The notes under the pieces: generated by a model
Databases searched by the model: none
The model's input: only the letters and a program-made list of their open reading frames with translations
What the model was told of the DNA's origin: nothing
Program-made: the position numbers and the translations under genes
Part shown: positions 58,699 through 64,000 of the stretch, in pieces
Layout of the letters: every line of letters begins with the position of its first letter
How positions within the stretch are numbered: position 1 is the stretch's first letter
Assembly: GCF_000002425.4 (NCBI RefSeq)
Contig: NC_037264.1
Location: 16,675,391 to 16,739,390, forward strand
Length of the DNA: 64,000 bases
Reading direction: 5' to 3'
Source of the DNA: Physcomitrium patens
Lineage: Eukaryota; Streptophyta; Bryopsida; Funariales; Funariaceae

Positions 58699-59052
58699 AT
58701 GAATAGCCAAGAAATAGATACTATACTAGTCAGATTATCTCAACCGACTAGTTCACGAAGGCGACGCCAAGATGAAGAATCTCCTACACCACAACGACGA
58801 CGGAGGATACCGAGTAACCGATCACTGATGATTGTATTTGAATCCGAGCTTGCTTACAATGGTCAGCCAGAAGGCGTGTTTGCAGGACAATTTCACAATG
58901 AGGATATGGAAGTTCATGCTTGGTCAAAAGTTGAAGGAGTGGGCCACTACCGTTGGCTTCAAGGGCCGATGAACCACTTGCCTCGTGAACAACAGTTGGA
59001 GTTCATAACAGACGTTATACAACAGATCTTCATTTTCTTGCATTGGTACTGA
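58699..59052 (+). CDS. Extra ORF after integrase in element G (ORF3), intact
   Basis: An uninterrupted 117-codon frame lies between integrase and the 3' LTR, about 130 bases after the chromodomain-like tail. The N-terminal half is very basic (SSRRRRQDEE, PQRRRRIPSNRS) and could act in nuclear import or nucleic-acid binding. The C-terminal half has GHYRWLQGPMNHLPREQQLE and a hydrophobic end. It aligns with the decayed ORF3 of C and D in the LSQP region, around G-x-P-x-x-V/L-F-x-G, and at the tryptophan block. It is the only fully open ORF3 in the window. No known family was recognised. It is probably translated from a subgenomic or readthrough RNA if at all. Confidence 0.6.
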   Translation: MNSQEIDTILVRLSQPTSSRRRRQDEESPTPQRRRRIPSNRSLMIVFESELAYNGQPEGVFAGQFHNEDMEVHAWSKVEGVGHYRWLQGPMNHLPREQQLEFITDVIQQIFIFLHWY

Positions 59053-59102
59053 TTAACAACAACATTGCTTCTCAAAAACCTCGAAGCTAAAGGAGGGGAT
59101 GA

Positions 59103-59524
59103 TGTTAGGGACATAGTCCTTAGAACCTTTTAGAGACACGTTTCTAGAACCTTCTAGAAGCAAGTCTTTGGAACCTTTTAGAAGCTTCTTAGTTGATAGA
59201 AGATGTTAGGGACATAGTCTTTAGAACCTTCTAGAGATAAGTTTCTAGAACCTTCTAGAGATAAGTTTCTAGAACCTTCTAGAAGCAAATCTCTAAAATC
59301 TTCTAGAAGCTTCCTCATTGGTAGAATTTGCTTGAGAAGCTTCCTAAATAGGAGTATATATTGGAATCGAGGCTGAGGAGTTCTTCAGTCTCAACAATAC
59401 ATCTCTCGGAGCTCTAATTCATCTCTCTGGTGTTCTTCTTGTATTTATCTGATTAATCTAGTTCTTGCCAATTCTTCTTGAACTTCTTATTAGATCTCGA
59501 GTCTGTATTTTTGTGTCCATAATA
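59103..59524 (+). repeat. 3' LTR of element G
   Basis: TGTTAGGGACATAG to TCCATAATA (CCATGACA-type end mutated), 422 bp. It is longer than the 5' LTR because the unit AGATAAGTTTCTAGAACC is repeated near 59236-59275. Heat-shock-like arrays lie at 59142-59159 (four perfect units) and through 59241-59285, with GAAgcTTC at 59336-59343 and the TATA box at 59355-59362. Confidence 0.85.
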
Positions 59525-59811
59525 CTTCCTTAGATGATATCCTATGGTTATAGAATCTTTTGGCATCTTATTAAGTATGAGGATATCTTATGCCAAATAC
59601 TAATTATTCTTAGCTAATCTTTAGATATTCCCTAATTCATACTTTATTCTCTTGACTTTGACTCTTGGTCCTTAACCTCATCTTATATCCATAGGATGCT
59701 TCTTTTAACTACCAAGAATCAATACTTTGACTATTAGCAACTTATTTAAAATAATATCTTCTACAAGGTAATTTATTCCACTTTTACTTTTACTTCCTTA
59801 TTTTAACATCC
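59525..59811 (-). repeat. 5' LTR of copia element I, outer half
   Basis: This matches 40105-40363 (for example CCTCTTGACTTTGACTCTTGG-like sequence at 59650 and 40203). It starts with the duplicated CTTCC target and ends TTTAACA, the outer LTR edge of the copia element. Confidence 0.75.
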
Positions 59812-59902
59812 ATTGCAACATATATATATCTTTATTGTTAAATGAATTCAAATTATAATATACACTGTTCACATACTTGAATATTCAAATTTATTGATTG
59901 TT

Positions 59903-60200
59903 CTAAAATACATTGAACTTTTTATACTTCCACCAATTTGATTGTTTGAAAGGTGACAAAGTATATAACTTTCAAACATAATCAACAATTTCAAATATAT
60001 TTAATTTAAAAAGATTCATACATTGATGATATTATAACCAAATTTCTATACTATTTCTAATATGCATTGAACTTTTCATAATTCCTCCAATTTGGTTGTT
60101 TGAAAGGTTGCAAGGTATATAACCTTCAAATATAATCAACTATTCAAATATATTTGATTTAATAAGCTTCATATATTAATGATATTATAACCAAATTCGT
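59903..60200. repeat. Diverged tandem duplication of about 150 bp
   Basis: Two similar units each carry CATTGAACTTTT, then TTTGAAAGGT, and end in GATATTATAACCAAATT (about 59903-60046 and 60058-60200). Neither codes for anything recognisable. Confidence 0.75.
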
Positions 60201-60766
60201 TTTCAATCTAACAATGAGAACTCTTCCATTTTATATCAATGGTTATCAAATCTCCAAGCATATGATTATTTCTTTAGTGGCTGCTACACCTCATTATATG
60301 CAAATCCCAGTTAAAAAGAAACTTTGAATTGACAGCACTTCATTAGAGACATCATACACGTCAAGGAGATTGTTTAAGAAAACTAAAATTAAGAGATTTT
60401 CGGCACAATGGACATGTAAGCTAGTAAAGCAAGCATATTTTCAACAAGGCTCAATAGTTTCACCAATCACTTCGATTTTTCAAAATGGATGTAATTTGTT
60501 GTTTTAAGAGGCAATGCAAAAGCATAAGGAGTCATGCAACTACTCTCCGTGGTGTTGCTCAAGTAATCAATGACAAGATTAGGAGGGAAGACTAAGTTCA
60601 ATTATAACCGCGTATAAAATCTACCTTGGAATTGTAGCAATCGTCAATGACGTCCACAAGGTTGACAAATGACGGTCTAAGGTGCAGATTATTAACGTCT
60701 GACCATTACTCCACCATGATTTCAGAATTAGACGCCCCTAAGCATTCTCGACGGCGGTGCCGGGAT
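60201..60766. other. Spacer between tandem repeat and LHCB4 copy 2
   Basis: No gene was recognised. Composition shifts to higher GC from about 60640 toward the 3' flank of LHCB4 copy 2. Confidence 0.5.
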
Positions 60767-62291
60767 GCAGACTGGCACAGCGGCGGCAACCGACACTGCG
60801 ATTCGCGGTACTCAAAACAACATTCCTCGTCATGCGTAATCCACGCCAATCACCCCGACCGATGGGGTCCTGTCCCAGCACCTACACAACCCACCATCTA
60901 CACCTCCGCCTCCGGGATGCGCCACACCCATGTCTCCACACCACACACTCCGCATCGTACAGAACAAGAATATTGACTTCATTTAAATTACATTGCCTGC
61001 TTACAGTTTCATACTCTCATCTTCCGACTACAATCAACATCCTACTTCACTTCGAAAACGTGTCGAAGATTGTGGTGTGCAGGGGGTCCGCCAGGTGAGT
61101 GGCCCAGTTGTCCAGGGGTCCCTTGCCCGTGGCAGCGGCCTGCGCTGCGAAACCCAAAGCGGCAACCATCGCCAGCCTCGCGTGCTTGATTTCGGCTAAT
61201 TTCAATGTCTCCTTCTTGTCCTCCGTGTCCGCGAAGTTCAGTGGGTCGAAGAACTTCCCGCCCGGATAAAGACGCTTCTCGGGGTCCAGCTCCGCGTTCC
61301 TCTGGAACTCGATGAATCCCACCAAAAATGCCTCGATGTAAACCAGGCTGGTGATGCTGAACGGCAGGGGCAGCCCGAAGTATGAAGCACCGTCCACCAA
61401 CTCAACCTGTACTCCCATTGCAACCGACCCGCGTCAGCCACATACCCATTGCTCGTGCATTCCGACCCACCAAATCCCTCATCACTCATCACCCACCGAA
61501 CACGCCAGACAACATTCTTCATGAGTCCAACCACAACTCCGGACGTACCCGCTCAATCATTTACAAACAATGCGTCGGCGACAGGCACCGTCACGCTAGG
61601 GCTCCTAATCGGGATCCTCACGGCCTTCGACTCACACCTTCTCGCACGGCTAGCAAACCAAGCCGGTGCTCGTAATCAAACAGGGGCACTCTCCCACTCA
61701 CCGACACCAACACCAACAATTCTCGACTTACAACACAATGAGAAGCCCTACCTTGCCGGCATCTTGCCATGTCACGCCCGTGAACGCCTCCACGGACAGG
61801 GCCCCCAATATGGCAAGCATGGCCCAGCGCCCGTGGATCAGCTCGCATTCCCTGAACCTCTGCAGGCCGAACACCTCGCTGTACGGCTGGAACGGGGTTG
61901 GGGCGATCTCCTCCTTCTTCGAGATGCGGGTTCCGATCACATCTCCGGCCTCGTTCTTGGCCAGGTTCTGGTTCAGCGAGTCCAGCTCAATCTGCAGGTA
62001 CTCCGGGCTCTTGCCCAGGCTCAAGGGGTCGAATCCGTAGTCTCCGGGGAGGGATCCGTCCAGCCACTCGGGCGCCTGCGCGCCGGGGAACCACAGCGGC
62101 CTGCCAGCGCCGGAGCCCGAAGCCTTCTTCACCGCCTTGGACGCGGCCTTGGCAGCCTGCTTGGCCTTGCCCGGCACCGAGAACCTGGCCACCACGCGCG
62201 ACCCATTCTGCACGCCCAGTCGCTCCACGGACCTCACGAACGACGACGACGCGATGCTCGCGCACCTCACTGCCTGCGCCATCGCTGCGAT
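60767..62291 (-). repeat. Inverted repeat arm 2 (LHCB4 unit)
   Basis: This is the reverse complement of 36005-37529, base for base as far as seen, apart from one difference at 60809. The distance between the arms is about 23.2 kb, filled mostly by nested retroelements. Confidence 0.92.
61047..62282 (-). CDS. LHCB4: Chlorophyll a/b-binding protein CP29 (LHCB4), copy 2
   Basis: This is a second complete CP29 gene on the minus strand. Exon 1 is 62282-61752 and exon 2 61406-61047 (stop included), with the same 345-bp GT-AG intron as copy 1. The 296-residue product appears identical to copy 1, with the same transit peptide and chlorophyll-binding helices. The frame stays open upstream of this ATG to 62369. 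The ATG at 62282 is chosen because it matches copy 1 and because the extra 29 residues are absent there. The upstream sequence differs completely from copy 1, so the two genes may be expressed differently. It is intact and probably functional. Confidence 0.93.
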
Positions 62292-62640
62292 TTGCTCGAA
62301 CACTTCCCTCTCAGAGCCGGTCACAACGCTCGATGGGTCAGTATGATCAGCAGTTCTGTCCGAGTGCAAGATGTGGCGAGCTCAAGTTTTTCTGGATACG
62401 GTCAAGATTGCGTTGGGTTGGAAACGATATCCTACTGCTCTCATGCGTGTGGCCGAGAGACGGTGCTGCGGCGCTCCCGACCAACCAGGGATCCCCTCAT
62501 CCTGCCCCACTCTCCGACGGAATATCGGCGAACTTCGTTGCATTGGACGCATAGTTTTGGCGATTCGTCTTTGGCTGTGAGAGTTGCAGTGGGTCTTTAT
62601 TGGCTGTGCTGTTAGATTCCTCAAGGTGGGTTATCCACAC
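62283..62640 (-). promoter_or_regulatory. Upstream region of LHCB4 copy 2
   Basis: On the minus strand a CCAAT box (62542-62546) lies about 260 bases before the ATG and a GATA-type TAGGATATCG near 62425-62434. The stretch is GC-richer than its surroundings, as expected for a real promoter and 5' UTR. It shares no alignable sequence with the copy-1 promoter beyond nine bases at the ATG. Confidence 0.42.
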
Positions 62641-63286
62641 TTGGTCTTTGTTTATTCTTTTCCCTTTGGATATGGAATACTTCCTGCATGGGTTTCGCAG
62701 CCTTTTAAATTTGGCTTGCATTGGATGTATGATCGTTGAAACCTTTCGTGTGTATACGTTGTTTCTTGAGCTGAGGATAATTTTCATTCACATTAGTTGG
62801 AACGTTCATGAGCTTACCTACACAGTATCCTACATTGAGCATGTTTTATTTCAATTTGTTGTGTTTTTTTCTTCTACGAGAGTCTCCTAATTGCATTCAG
62901 AACTGTGTCTTTCTATGTCTGATTGATTTTAACAAAATATTAGAAATTGGGCTTAGAGTGCTTAAAGTGTTAATTTCATCAATTGAAATTATTTATTATA
63001 CCCTTCTATACAGTACATGTGTTGAACCATGAGTGCACTGAAATGGTATTCTCATTTTATGCTGTAGTATTTTTATTATTTATTATATTTGCAAAACTTA
63101 TGAAGAAAGCATTGTTTTTAAAGAAGTTTCATGTAATGTTGTAAAAATTCTCAAAACAATGTTTTGTAGGAATTTTAAAATTATACACTTGTAATCATGT
63201 GGTGGATATTGAATTCTTTTCTTGTTTATTTATTCATTTGCTCATTTTCTCATTCACTCATCCATTTGTGTGTTTATGTATGTATG

Positions 63287-63318
<32 letters not shown>

Positions 63319-64000
63319 TATAAAGAGAGAGAGAGAGCCAGAGATATTTGAATCAGTATACCTGTTTATCCTGATGATTATAAATCAAATTGTAGATTGA
63401 GTTTATGATGTGTGTAAAACTTCAAAACATACAAATTCACTATTATAGAAATGTCAAATATCGCACATACTTCTTGAGATTTTCTTAAATTTTTTAACAA
63501 AGTATTATTTGAAGACGTCCAAATCTAAATAAATAAATAAGTAATAGAATTCATGCATTGAGAACAGAAAGTTATATAATGGACCCAGTCATAAGTTTGA
63601 TGCATGTAGTGTAAATCAATCTTTTTTGGTACTGAAAGCACAAAGTTTCAATACACATCATTTACTGTTACTTGTTCATATATACTTACAGAAAAGTATT
63701 TAGTACAATTTTAATAACACCATAAAACCAATAATGCTATTGCTTGATGATGAGAACATAAATCACTCTCTCTACATACGATTTCTACATACAAGAGAAT
63801 GTTTGACAATGTGCAAGGCACTAAGCATCTAAAACCCGTCAAAGGACAAGATCTACATATTTCATGTGATATTAAAGAAAATGGATATGAAGACTATGGC
63901 AGCTTAATAATAATAATAATAGTAGTGAACAAAAAAAAAACAAAAAAAAACAACAACAACAACAACAACAATGAAGTTTTTGATGTGCTCTCAAATTTAT
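62641..64000. other. AT-rich flank with microsatellites
   Basis: No gene is supported. Short repeats are (TA)n at 63288-63312, (GA)n near 63321-63336, (TAA)n near 63906-63924 and (CAA)n at about 63951-63971. No element of the families above was recognised. Confidence 0.55.

Larger units (their letters stand above)
52006..59524 (+). mobile_element. Ty3-type LTR retrotransposon G (family-2 relative), nearly full length
   Basis: The order is 5' LTR (52006-52379), primer site, gag, protease, reverse transcriptase-RNase H, integrase with chromodomain-like tail (split by a solo LTR), ORF3 and 3' LTR (59103-59524). It is flanked by the 5-bp duplication CTTCC (52001-52005 and 59525-59529). It is the least decayed family-2-type element and therefore probably the youngest large insertion. 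The LTRs differ in sequence from those of C, D and H and carry heat-shock-like motifs. Several frame breaks remain. Confidence 0.9.
39910..59811 (-). mobile_element. Ty1/copia element I, broken up by nested insertions
   Basis: This is a single minus-strand copia element. Its pieces are the 3' LTR (39910-40363), RNase H and reverse transcriptase (40382-41900), integrase (42110-43062), pre-integrase and gag (44414-45416), gag N-terminus (51066-51483), and a 5' LTR split into about 51800-52005 and 59525-59811. Insertions inside it are a family-1 solo LTR (43063-44413), Ty3 element H (45417-51065) and Ty3 element G (52006-59524). Removing them gives a collinear copia element. All coding parts are decayed. 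Confidence 0.85.

Noticed and set aside
58699..59052. Envelope-like gene making element G an endogenous retrovirus
   Set aside because: The ORF is only 117 codons, starts Arg-rich without a signal peptide, and shows no convincing membrane anchor or Cys-rich ectodomain.

Overview
This looks like nuclear DNA of a land plant, probably a non-seed plant (bryophyte or lycophyte grade), inferred from spliced GC-rich nuclear genes for a photosystem II antenna protein (LHCB4/CP29) set in long AT-rich stretches of LTR retrotransposons. The species cannot be named from the window alone. Only three clearly real host gene loci were found: a seven-exon PAF-acetylhydrolase-type lipase/esterase (32.5-34.8 kb, +), LHCB4 copy 1 (36.0-37.2 kb, +) and LHCB4 copy 2 (61.0-62.3 kb, -).

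Layout. 1-5 kb holds a Ty3-type element (A, +) that starts inside its 5' LTR. 5-10.8 kb holds a second copy (B, -) facing it, separated by a broken junction. 11.1-23.3 kb holds two elements of a second Ty3 family (C and D, both -) in an LTR-internal-LTR-internal-LTR array. 23.3-25.4 kb is a gag-protease piece of a third Ty3 family (E, -) with its LTR promoter. 25.4-31.3 kb is AT-rich, with a TCCTAAA repeat, an integrase-end fragment (F) and (AT)n runs. 31.3-37.6 kb is the gene island. 39.9-59.8 kb is one Ty1/copia element (I, -) broken up by nested insertions: a family-1 solo LTR, Ty3 element H, and Ty3 element G. H contains family-1 LTR pieces and G contains a family-1 solo LTR. 59.8-64 kb holds a short tandem duplication, LHCB4 copy 2 and AT-rich flank.

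The two LHCB4 copies form an inverted repeat of about 1.5 kb that is nearly identical in exons, intron and 3' flank. Identity stops 9 bases before the ATG, so each copy has its own upstream sequence. The retroelement coding regions are all interrupted, mostly by stop codons that one C-to-T (or G-to-A) change would make. That pattern fits long-silenced, methylated DNA.

Three points stand out. First, family-2 elements carry an extra sense-strand ORF between integrase and the 3' LTR (C, D, G, and a deleted remnant in H) with no recognised domain. Second, the LTRs of element G, and independently of element E, have clustered perfect or near-perfect heat-shock elements just upstream of a TATA box. 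Third, the scattered 1.35-1.6 kb non-coding repeats are explained as solo LTRs of family 1: their ends match the end of element A's LTR, and one has an exact empty site in a related element.
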